Origin: Neoarius graeffei
Lineage: Eukaryota > Chordata > Actinopteri > Siluriformes > Ariidae
Direction: 5' to 3'
DNA length: 64,000 bases
Assembly (NCBI RefSeq): GCF_027579695.1
Contig: NC_083571.1
Span: forward strand, 31,906,943-31,970,942
Each line of letters starts with the position of its first letter. Position 1 is the first letter of the stretch. Shown here piece by piece: positions 55,011-64,000 of this stretch. A program made the position numbers and the translations under genes. The notes beneath the pieces were generated by a model. The model did no database searches. It was not told where the DNA came from and worked only from the letters and a program-made list of their open reading frames with translations.

Positions 55011-55430
55011 GGCGGCACGGTGGTGTAGTGGTTAGCGCTGTCGCCTCACAGCAAGAAGGTCCGGGTTCGAGCCCTGTGGCCGGCGAGGGCCTTTCTGTGT
55101 GGAGTTTGCATGTTCTCCCCGTGTCCACGTGGGTTTCCTCCGGGTGCTCCGGTTTCCCCCACAGTCCAAAGACATGCAGGTTAGGTTAACTGGTGACTCT
55201 AAATTGACCGTAGGTGTGAATGTGAGTGTGAATGGTTGTCTGTGTCTATGTGTCAGCCCTGTGATGACCTGGCGACTTGTCCAGGGTGTACCCCACCTTT
55301 CGCCCGTAGTCAGCTGGGATAGGCTCCAGCTTGCCTGCGACCCTGTAGAAGGATAAAGCGGCTAGAGATAATTAGATGAGATGAGATGAGATGAGATGAG
55401 ATGAGATGAGATGAGATGAGATGAGATGAG
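55011..55430 (+). mobile_element. tRNA-derived SINE, copy 12, with an expanded tail
   Basis: Full-length copy whose (ATGAG)n tail has grown to about twelve units. The 12-bp duplication ACACAGTAAAGG lies at 54999-55010 and 55431-55442. Confidence 0.95.
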
Positions 55431-55889
55431 ACACAGTAAAGGTGTTACTGCCACCAACTTGACACATGTTGCATAACATAGTGAACACGCACACGTGCAC
55501 TTAACCTAGACATACCCATCAGTCAGACATAATGTAAATATAAACACTAAAATATCACTATCAGGTTTATTTTATAATTTCAAGAGTAATAATTCATTCA
55601 AAATATTTAGAGGTGCAGATCAAAATGGAGTCAATAGGGGCGCATCCTCATTTTGTATATGGCTTTGCTCATATTAACTCTTAGTTAACTGTCAACTCAA
55701 AGATCAAAACTTCGCTTTTTCAGCTCGACACACTCCTTAGCATAAATGATGGTTTGTAATTATGCATTAAGCAAGATTGACTGTGAGCTACTGCTCACTT
55801 ACATATCCTCCCACTCTCGCTTATATCAGAATGCAAGCAATTGAAGGAATAGGACACTTATTATGAACGTTGACTTCAACAAATAATGA

Positions 55890-57000
55890 ACCCTGAAACG
55901 AGTAAGTAAAGAGCAGTGTCTCTCCCCAGGGATTTCAAATAGCATCCTGGTAAACTGGCATTCTGAAATCGCATTTTGCTTCTTGAAAAAGCGTCAGAAT
56001 CCACCCTATATGTTTCATAAATACATTCAGTCAGTAAACAGGAAGTCGATGTGCGACAGACCTGAAAATGGTATACACGGTATAGAACCCCAAGCTGAAG
56101 CTCGGTACCAAATATCAAGTAGTTATGATTTGTAGTTGCTGAGGAAAGTGTTACGAAAATTTTGTAAATCCACGCTATATGTTTTGTAAATGCATTCAGT
56201 CGGTAAACAGGAAGTCGATGTGCGACAGACTTGAAAATGGTTTACACGGTATAGAACCCCAAGCTGAAGCTCAGTACCAAATATCAAGCAGTTGTTATTT
56301 GTAGTTGCTGAGAAAAGTGTTACGAAAATTTTGTAAATCCACTCTATATGTTTCGTAAATGCATTCAGTCGGTAAACAGGAAGTCAATGTGCGACAGACT
56401 TGAAAATGGTATACACGGTATAGAACCCCAAGCTGAAGCTCAGTACCAAATATCAAGCAGTTGTTATTTGTAGTTGCTGAGAAAAGTGTTACGAAAATTT
56501 TGTAAATCCACTCTATATGTTTCGTAAATGCATTCAGTCGGTAAACAGGAAGTCAATGTGCGACAGACTTGAAAATGGTATACACGGTATAGAACCCCAA
56601 GCTGAAGCTCAGTACCAAATATCAAGCAGTTGTTATTTGTAGTTGCTGAGAAAAGTGTTACGAAAATTTTGTAAATCCACTCTATATGTTTCGTAAATGC
56701 ATTCAGTCGGTAAACAGGAAGTCAATGTGCGACAGACTTGAAAATGGTATACACGGTATAGAACCCCAAGCTGAAGCTCAGTACCAAATATCAAGCAGTT
56801 GTTATTTGTAGTTGCTGAGAAAAGTGTTACGAAAATTTTGTAAATCCACGCTATATGTTTCGTAAATGCATTCAGTCGGTAAACAGGACATCGATGTGCA
56901 ACAGACCTGAAAACGGGATACACAGTATAGAACCCCAAGCTGAAGTTTGGTACCAAGTACCAAGTGGCTATGAATTGTGGCTGCTGAGAAAAAGGGTGTT
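55890..57000. repeat. Tandem array of 169-bp units (about six copies)
   Basis: The word TATGTTT followed by TAAATNCATTCAGTCNGTAA recurs at 56009, 56178, 56347, 56516, 56685 and 56854, exactly 169 bases apart each time. The four middle units are almost identical and the outer two more diverged, which suggests growth from the centre. It is followed by GGACGGAYGGAAATATGG and a GC-rich hairpin-like end at 57060-57085, so the array probably lies inside a mobile repeat. Confidence 0.9.
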
Positions 57001-57134
57001 TTGGACGGACGGAAATATGGAGATACGGACAGACAGAGGTAAAAAAAAAAAACAGTATACCCCCCCTCCTTTGGAGCGGGGGTATAATTAGCATCAGGGT
57101 CAAGGACGAACAGCCCTAACGACATCAACATGAT

Positions 57135-57800
57135 CTTTAAAGGAGAGGTTTGTAAAATTTAGCATCCTCGGAATCCTCACTTTCCTCACCTACCAACTCC
57201 AAGAATAAAAGAGGACAGATTCAGAGGATGGAAAAAATGTGGGTGTTGCTTGTAGGCATGGCCTGTCCATCATATTTTTATAATCCCAATGAGAACTGGT
57301 TGTATATATATATTTTTTACACTAATTACTGTGAAAACTGGTAACTGTACTAGCTACATACTGTACTGTACACTCACCAAAGGCATCAATGATCTTGGCT
57401 ACTTCTTTCCAAACGTCTCTATCAATTCATATATTTAATATGAGGTCGTACACAGCAGGAAAAGATGAAATCATGCTTGTCAGATTTTCTTCTATTTGTG
57501 TGCCTGAGAAAAAATTGCAGGTAGGAGCTAAAGCTGCAAGAGAGTAAGCAAAGATACACAGCACCTCAAGTGCTATAGGATTGGTCCGAGAAATCATTTG
57601 AACCAATTGCACTGTTGGTGAATTTGCTGAAATGAATGGTCCCTTTGACACTTCATAGTAAAACGTATTTTCGGGGGAGGATAAAATATAGAAACTAGTG
57701 AGAGCCACTGCTTGGCAAAATTGTGGAGTATCTTTGAAATAATATGGTTTTTACATGTCTAGGTGCACTTCTAAAAATTACAGACCACACCTTTTAATAA
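57135..57800 (-). mobile_element. Candidate PIF/Harbinger-like element fragment
   Basis: The left end TTAAAGGAGAGGTTTGTAAA and the reversed right end TTAAAAGGTGTGGTCTGTAA resemble each other as inverted ends. On the minus strand near 57425-57380, DRDVWKEVAKIIDAFG runs to a GTGAGTG donor and resembles the Myb/SANT-type exon of Harbinger elements. Borders and class are uncertain. Confidence 0.45.
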
Positions 57801-57812
57801 GACGGGCACAAT

Positions 57813-57815
<3 letters not shown>

Positions 57816-57859
<44 letters not shown>

Positions 57860-57881
57860 GTCACTCACTCACTCACTCACA

Positions 57882-57945
<64 letters not shown>

Positions 57946-58005
57946 GTTTCGGAGAAGAGGCTTCACAAAGACCCTCTCTCAAGCCTCTGTCTGGTGATGT
58001 CATTG

Positions 58006-58059
<54 letters not shown>

Positions 58060-58080
58060 TAGTAATAGTAGTAGTAGTAG
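57816..58080. repeat. Compound microsatellite (CT)n-(CACT)n-(CA)n ... (TG)n-(TAG)n
   Basis: A CT tract (57816-57850), CACT units, ~29 CA units (57883-57941), a 65-base gap, ~26 TG units (58007-58058) and a TAG tract. The CA and TG tracts are complementary to each other in inverted order. Confidence 0.95.
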
Positions 58081-58432
58081 TTTTGGGTTTCCTGTCCGAC
58101 TCTCCCACACTGGTTCTATGTAATCTGTGGGAGAGAGGATGAGCGAAGAGGGGTGAGCAGACAAGATAAAGGGTGGAAAGAATGAAAGGAAAAAGGGATT
58201 GAAATATAACCTGATATCATCTCAGTTCCTTTCTGTCTGTCATTTATTCATCCTCTTCTCATTCTCTGTCATCTTCTTCCTCTCTCTCTCTAATCTCTAA
58301 TAATAATCTATAAAATAACTGCCATTATGGTGCTGTAGCATTGACGCTGTTACAGTGTAACAAGTATCATGTGGTTACAGGAAAATAATCAGCAACGGAG
58401 TAGTGTATTAAAAGCATTAACACTGGAGACTC

Positions 58433-58805
58433 ATCTCATCTCATTATCTCTAGCTGCTTTATCCTGTTCTACAGGGTCGCAGGCAAGCTGGAGCCTATCC
58501 CAGCTGACTACGGGCGAAAGGCGGGGTACACCCTGGACAAGTCGCCAGGTCATCACAGGGCTGACACATAGACACAAACAACCATTCACACTCACATTCA
58601 CACCTACGGTCAATTTAGAGTCACCAGTTAACCTAACCTGCATGTCTTTGGACTGTGGGGGAAACCGGAGCACCCGGAGGAAACCCACGCGGACACGGGG
58701 AGAACATGCAAACTCCGCACAGAAAGGCCCTCGCCGGCCACGGGGCTCGAACCCGGGCCTTCTTGCTGTGAGGCGACAGTGCTAACCACTACACCATCGT
58801 GCCGC
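58433..58805 (-). mobile_element. tRNA-derived SINE, copy 13
   Basis: Full-length minus-strand copy, flanked by the 12-bp duplication CACTGGAGACTC (58421-58432, 58806-58817). Confidence 0.95.
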
Positions 58806-58817
58806 CACTGGAGACTC

Positions 58818-59268
58818 CTTCCATAAATATTAAATCAGCATCTCCTTACAGATTTACAGATGCTTTCTCCTCAACACTGAAAAAAATTACACATTTTTTA
58901 AAATCTGTTGTTACTATAGAAACAATAACATATCAGAACAAACACGTTAATATCAACTAAAAAAAAACAACTAAATGAAATACGTTTGTAAATGAGCGGG
59001 TGACTTCACACCTTTCTCAACATCGCCTTTGATTTCTAACCGCACGTTACACACGTGTGCGAAATGAAACCCAACATCATGACATCCTCATTTCTAATCA
59101 CGCCCCATGTTTGCATTGCTTGATACTGTTTTTGTTTAAATGCTTTTTTTTTTTGAGTTGAAATCACTTCCTGTCAGCTAGCAACTCTTGCCACATCCTT
59201 TCGTGCGTCTCAGAGCGTTAGCACATTTCCTGGGTCTTACCTCGAGCCTTTCAGACCCCGTTGCAGCC
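58818..59268 (+). promoter_or_regulatory. Presumed upstream region and 5' UTR of the LIM gene
   Basis: No repeat family recognised here. It precedes the start codon at 59269 and should hold the promoter and 5' UTR. I see no clear TATA box close to the start. The boundary of transcription cannot be placed from sequence alone. Confidence 0.35.
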
Positions 59269-59311
59269 ATGGTGAGTTACTGCCCCATCTGCGGGAAGCC
59301 CGTCTACTTCG
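59269..59311 (+). CDS. CRIP-type LIM-domain protein, coding exon 1
   Basis: ATG at 59269 in good context (GCAGCCATGG) encodes MVSYCPICGKPVYF and ends on a lone G before a GTGAGTCC donor. The first zinc pair of a LIM domain (C-x2-C, residues 5 and 8) is visible. Joined to exon 2 it reads VYFGEKK, matching the VYFAEK junction of CRIP1/CRIP2/CRIP3. Such proteins are small zinc-binding adaptors with one or two LIM domains. I cannot say which paralogue this is. Confidence 0.85.
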
Positions 59312-59992
59312 GTGAGTCCGTTTGGCTTCGTCCTGTTTTTTCGACCACTTTGTTTCCTTCCTGTTTTTTTAAAGCTAGTTTTTCCTTTTCCTCTTTTTTT
59401 TTTGGGGGGGGGGGTGTCTGTTTGACTGCCTTGTAATCATTTCTGCACTATAGTCGCTTTCTGGGTTTGTTTTTTTAATCTTTGGGAATAGGCCTTGCAT
59501 GAGCTTCCAACCGTTGTTCAAATGACGGTTGTATTTCAAGCTTAAGAGCTGCAAAAGAAGAGCAGGAAACAGCGATCTCCCATAATGCTAAACTCCCATA
59601 ATCACACAAGTCACTGTATATACAGTACATTCATTTTGGTTTACTCCCTGGCAAAAAAAAAAAAGAAGCCATATGCAGCCCAAAATAGCCAAAACCATAA
59701 CGTTAGTAACAGCTTGAGACCAATCCAAGGCTTTAGCAGGGTGCTTGGCCTTATGCTAGCTTGTTTAGCCTTGATTTTGATGGATCTGCTGTGCCAAAGC
59801 CCTTGCTTCTTTGAAGTCCTGCTTCAAATATAAACTCATTTGGGTGGCCAAATGTTACTGACAGCTTTGAAATGACTTCATGGTGAAGTTCAAAAACTTT
59901 CCACATTGCAATTCTAACTGACTTTCAAGGACTGGACAAAATCCTTTTTTATAAATATTGCCTTATTATTATTGCTTGTAAGCTATATATGC

Positions 59993-60023
<31 letters not shown>

Positions 60024-60978
60024 CCAAACTATTCTCAAACTAACTCTCCATGAGTCAGCCAGTGCAGGAAGTGAGCTGGAGGTTCGGGTTTGTGGCAGGA
60101 AGTGGATTTGGCTTGAGACAGCATAAGAGAGACAGAAAGAATGAGAGAGAGAGAGAGATTGAGAGAGAGAGAGATTGTTTAACCTGGCAGCTGCGAGGCT
60201 AAAAGCCATGGCTGCTTAAAGAAAGGCCGCTCTCCAAAGCCAAGCTCTGCTAGAAAGTTCTGGATGGAAACCCGCAGCCGACTTGGAGCCAGGGATGACT
60301 GGGACAACACTTTCTGGCCCAATCCTGTAATCGAGTGAAGACAGCAGGCAGCACAGGACATGTTGATTCTGCGTGAGAACGGAAAGCAGGCCAAGACGAA
60401 GGCCAAATGTGGACGTGAAACCGATCCAAGATGGAGGGAAATTTAGGAACGATGGACAGATCCAAAATTGAGAGCTCACACGCTAAAAAAAGTTTTATCA
60501 AGCACTATTTTGTTTGTCTATGGGGGGGTAACTCTACAACAGAGGCTTTCCTTTTCACAGTAACTATTAACCATCCAAAGATCCTCTGTTGTACAGTACA
60601 ATGTAGAACCTAAAGGGTCTGTGTAAGACCCTAGACCAGATGGTTTCCCTTTGGGAAAAGATCTCAAGTTGACACCAATAAGAAACCCTTTGGGTTCCAG
60701 TCATACAGGACCAAAAACCTTGAAAGGTTTGCCAATGTTTAGAAAAGTCCAGAAACCTTCAAGTTTCTATGTAGTGTTTCTTTTCAAGAAAAGTTTTCAA
60801 GTCGACACCTCGTGTAGATCCATTAAGCATCAAAAACCCATTTTCTTTTAAAAGCATGTAGATTCTGTTGCAAGTAGTGCTGATGACTCTGGAGTCTGGG
60901 GTTCAATCCCGAACTCAGGTTACTGTTTCAGGGGTTTCCTCCCACCTCCTAAAACAAGTCACGAGGTTGACCTGGCTA

Positions 60979-61173
60979 TTCGGGAAGCCATGGCCTAATG
61001 GTTACAGAAACAGCTTTGGGACCAAAAGGTTGCCAGTTCAATTCTCTGGGCCAGCAGGAATGGCTGAAGTGCCCTTGAGCAAGGCATCTAATCCCCAAAT
61101 GCTCTCCAGACTGTTCTGGGTATGTTGTACATCACACTGGATAAGAGTGTCTGCTAAATGCCATGAATGTATT
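60979..61173 (+). mobile_element. Second tRNA-derived SINE type (relic) in the LIM gene intron
   Basis: The head GGGAAGCCATGGCCTAATGG with a following GGTTGCCAGTTCAATTC gives A- and B-box-like elements. TGCCCTTGAGCAAGGCATCT and a GGATAAGAGTGTCTGCTAAA tail follow, the HpaI/V-SINE-type 3' end of fish SINEs. It is diverged and has no clear duplication. Confidence 0.65.
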
Positions 61174-61200
61174 TCGAAATTATCTCTAGGTGTGACTAAT

Positions 61201-61680
61201 ACACCTTTTCAGGGAACAGGTTCTTGAACCAGTTCTGTTCAGGATTCTTTGAACCTTGGTGCCTGCTAGCAAACCAGCCCAAGTTTTCACCAGTTTTGAG
61301 CGGAACCATTGTAATAAAGTATGTATCATGAATGGAGAGCATTGCACAATTCACAATGGGAGTAAACAGTAGTAACAAGATGGCAGAGCACATTGATTAC
61401 CTGTGAGCTTTTGTTCTGTTATTGCAGGTATTTGTTTTCGGTCCATTTTTTCTGACGATGTATCCTTTTCCATTTCATTCTCCATTGCTGCACTCTGCTT
61501 TCTGTTCAAACTAATGACATGCCCGCTGATGTCGTCATGGTTTGCTATATTTTGGTTCCAGCTGAGAACCAACTTTTCAGGTTGCAAACCAATTTATTTT
61601 TGGTCAAAATGCTCTGGACGGCTCAAAATTTGGTACGTGAACAAGAACAGAACCCATTCCCTGTTGGTCAAAAAGGGGTA
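61201..61680. mobile_element. MITE candidate similar to the one at 9606
   Basis: The left border ACACCTTTTCAGGGAACAGG and the reversed right border ATACCCCTTTTTGACCAACA are loosely inverted. The interior is rich in GAACC/GGTTC words as in the element at 9606-10101. Borders are uncertain. Confidence 0.4.
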
Positions 61681-62038
61681 TCAGTGAGTGAGTGTGGAAT
61701 GAACCAGTGTCCAGAGCTTCAGATCCAATGCAACCTCGACCAGGTTAACGAAAGATAAAAGAAAACAATAAAACCGCCCATGTTCTAGTGTCTGCTTATG
61801 CTTACCATTTTTGGATGACGTTTATTTCCACTAACGTGGTACTGGTAACCAGTCCACCTGGAGCAGGTGTTTATTCAGGGAATCAGCAAACCTTTTTAAG
61901 AACCAGGTACCTCCAGTGTACCTTTAAGCTGTACCTTCAATGTCAGAGTCAGAATTAATTGCTAAGCAGGAAGCATTAGCGGTCATGCCATACATAAGGG
62001 ACTTGACTTCTTAACCTCTTGATTTGTGACTTCTTCAG

Positions 62039-62133
62039 GTGAGAAAAAAAGGTCATTAGGTCGGGATTATCACCCACTGTGTCTGAAGTGCCACATGTGT
62101 AAAAGGCAGCTAACACCTGGCCAACATGCAGAG
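62039..62133 (+). CDS. CRIP-type LIM-domain protein, coding exon 2
   Basis: The acceptor TTCTTCAG is followed by codons for GEKKRSLGRDYHPLCLKCHM (first G shared with exon 1) and CKRQLTPGQHAE, ending at a GTACAC donor. It supplies H-x2-C, C-x2-C and the start of the second zinc module of the LIM domain (C-x2-C-x17-H-x2-C-x2-C-x2-C so far). Together exons 1 and 2 give 46 residues, ending exactly at HAE as CRIP-family exons do. The third exon (normally H-D/E-x-K/R-P-Y-C...) is not in the window, so the gene is cut by the right edge; the Tc1 copy at 62507 would lie in its second intron. Confidence 0.85.
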
Positions 62134-62158
62134 GTACACACACACACACACACACACA
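62134..62158. repeat. (CA)n tract directly at the exon 2 donor
   Basis: A CA repeat of ~11 units begins within the splice donor (GAG|GTACACACAC). Confidence 0.9.
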
Positions 62159-62506
62159 AAATCTCTTCCTTATTTCTAATTATCTTTATCATTAAAGGAA
62201 TGGTTCATCAAATGAAAATCAAATTGACCCAAATTTTCCCATGTTCGCATATCTCGCCACATTACCATACCATGTTTGGTGTTTGACGCTGGCTTCTTTG
62301 GTTGTCCATAACAGCAAAAAAGCACAGAATCTTTTGTCTAAGAATCTTCTCCGTACCATTGGTTTAGATGTTGCACTGATGTGGTTTAGGACACTGTCAC
62401 CTATAAAGATGAACAAAATCTTACAATGAACACTGTAATGTTATCGAGGCGACCATTTTGGAAATGCCTTTCTTAGCGCAGCTCGGTGTCACTCCGGCCC
62501 TAAGTA

Positions 62507-64000
62507 CAGTGGTGCTTGAAAGTTTGTGAACCCTTTAGAATTTTCTATATTTCTGCATAAATATGACCTAAACATCATCAGATTTTCACACAAGTCCTAA
62601 AAGTAGATAAAGAGAACCCAGTTAAACAAATGAGACAAAAATATTATACTTGGTCATTTATTTAGTGAGGAAAATGATCCAATATTGCACATCTGTGAGT
62701 GGCAAAAGTATGTCAACCTCTAGGATTAGCAGTTAATTTGAAGGTGAAATTAGAGTCAGGTGTTTTCAATCAATGGGATGACAATCAGGTGTGAGTGGGC
62801 ACCCTGTTTTATTTAAAGAACAGGGATCTATCAAAGTCTGATCTTCACAACGCATGTTTGTGGAAGTGTATCATGGCACGAACAAAGGAGATTTCTGAAG
62901 ACCTCAGAAAAAGCGTTGTTGATGCTCATCAGGCTGGAAAAGGTTACAAAACCATCTATAAAGAGTTTGGACTCCACCAATCCACAGTCAGACAGATTGT
63001 GTACAAATGGAGGAAATTCAAGACCAGTGTTACCCTCCCCAGGAGTGGTCGACCAACAAAGATCACTCCAAGAGCAAGGTGTGTAATAGTTGGCAAGGTC
63101 ACAAAGGACCCCAGGGTAACTTCTACGCAACTGAAGGCCTCTCTCACATTGGCTAATGTTAATGTTCATGAGTCCACCATCAGGAGAACACTGAACAACA
63201 ATGATGTGCATGGCAGGGTTGCAAGGAGAAAGCCACTGCTCTCCAAAAAGAACATTGCTGCTTGTCTGTTGTTTGCTAAAGATCACATGGACAAGCCAGA
63301 AGGCTATTGGAAAAATGTTTTGTGGACGGATGAGACCAAAATAGAACTTTTTGGTTTAAATGAGAAGCGTTATGCTTGGAGAAAGGAAAACACTGCATTC
63401 CAGCATAAGAACCTTATCCCATCTGTGAAACATGGTGGTGGTAGTATCATAGTTTGGCCCTGTTTTGCTGCATCTGGGCCAGGACGGCTTGCAATCATTG
63501 ATGGAACAATGAATTCTGAATTATACCAGCGAATTCTAAAGGAAAATGTCAGGACATCTGTCCATGAACTGAATCTCAAGAAAAGGTGGGTCATGCAGCA
63601 AGACAACGATCCTAAGCACACAAGTCGTTCTACCAAAGAATGGTTAAAGAAAAATAAAGTTAATGTTTTGGAATGGCCAAGTCAAAGTCCTGACCTTAAT
63701 CCAATGGAAATGTTGTGGAAGGACCTGAAGTGAGCAGTTCATGTGAGGAAACCCACCAACATCCCAGAGTTGAAGCTGTTCTGTACGGAGGAACGGGCTA
63801 AAATTCCTCCAAGCCGGTGTGCAGGACTGATCAACAGTTACCGCAAACGTTTAGTTGCAGTTATTGCTGCACAAGGGGGTCACACCAGATACTGAAAGCA
63901 AAGGTTGACATACTTTTGCCACTCACAGATATGCAATATTGGATCATTTTCCTCACTAAATAAATGACCAAGTATAATATTTTTGTCTCATTTGTTTAAC
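62507..64000 (+). mobile_element. Tc1-like transposon, second copy (cut by window edge)
   Basis: It begins CAGTGGTGCTTGAAAGTTTG after TA (62505-62506) and follows the element at 45117 closely throughout. The right terminal repeat is only partly in the window. Confidence 0.95.
62873..63895 (+). pseudogene. Tc1-like transposase with a premature stop
   Basis: From ATG 62873 the frame follows the 340-codon transposase at 45484 but meets TGA at 63731-63733, where the other copy has CGA (Arg287): a CpG-to-TpG change. It ends after 286 codons, just past the third catalytic residue. D153 (here LWTDET), D244 and E279 are all present. The frame stays open after the stop to the normal end at 63895. The product would lack its last 54 residues. 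Confidence 0.93.

Larger units (their letters stand above)
59312..62038 (+). other. Intron 1 of the LIM gene
   Basis: A 2.7-kb phase-1 intron with GTGAGT donor and TTCTTCAG acceptor. It contains a run of G (59404-59413), a (GA)n tract (59995-60022), a SINE relic (60979-61173) and a MITE candidate (61201-61680). No other exon is apparent. Confidence 0.8.

Noticed and set aside
55890..57000. CRISPR array
   Set aside because: Units are contiguous 169-bp tandem copies with no unique spacers, and the DNA is from a vertebrate.
20768..58805. tRNA genes
   Set aside because: The A- and B-box-like sequences are all in the heads of SINE copies with ~375-base bodies, tails and target duplications. None ends as a tRNA gene.

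Overview
The window looks like teleost fish nuclear DNA. The evidence is vertebrate-type introns, many dinucleotide tracts, Tc1-like transposons with about 210-bp inverted repeats, and a very abundant tRNA-derived SINE with an (ATGAG)n tail. A catfish-like (siluriform) genome is my best guess, but this rests on memory of repeat families and is not proven here. Nothing looks prokaryotic. Most open frames are repeats or microsatellites read through.

Host genes are sparse. The best supported is a plus-strand LIM-domain gene of the CRIP (cysteine-rich intestinal protein) type. Its first two coding exons lie at 59269-59311 and 62039-62133, joined by a phase-1 intron, and the gene runs off the right edge. 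A GC-rich minus-strand block at 18651-19149 has a His/Gln-rich open frame and two good splice donors. It looks like the first exon(s) of an unidentified gene whose later exons would lie to the left.

Layout. 0-3.8 kb: the end of a Tc1 element, a degraded ISL2EU-like element and a MITE. 5.9-10.1 kb: one outer element (TIR GGGTYGTTTTACAATCAGG) holding a hAT element with a nested foldback, a Tc1-type MITE with a nested TTA-duplicating element, and another MITE. 10.1-20.7 kb: mostly unique, simple-sequence-rich DNA with the CpG-rich exon. 20.7-33.8 kb: SINEs and hAT elements nested several layers deep, plus an RTE-like LINE. 35-40 kb: SINE, a Tc1 relic broken by a LINE, and two LINE 3' ends. 40.1-44.8 kb: two ISL2EU-like elements. 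45.1-46.7 kb: a complete Tc1-like transposon with an uninterrupted 340-codon transposase. 47.2-51.3 kb: two hAT elements, one hosting an LTR palindrome and another THAP element. 51.4-58.8 kb: MITEs, SINEs, a 169-bp tandem array and microsatellites. 59.2-64 kb: the LIM gene, with a second Tc1 copy to its right.

The most interesting system is the group of four elements (1.1, 40.1, 43.6 and 50.1 kb). Two of them carry, reading inward from opposite ends, a THAP DNA-binding exon and an exon with a conserved P-x-x-x-Y-x-D-I/V/L-x-x-Y-L motif. This suggests a transposon with two convergent genes. A third has the THAP exon and only a weak trace of the second; the 1.1-kb one keeps only the second. All copies here are broken. 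Target-site duplications let many insertions be ordered in time.
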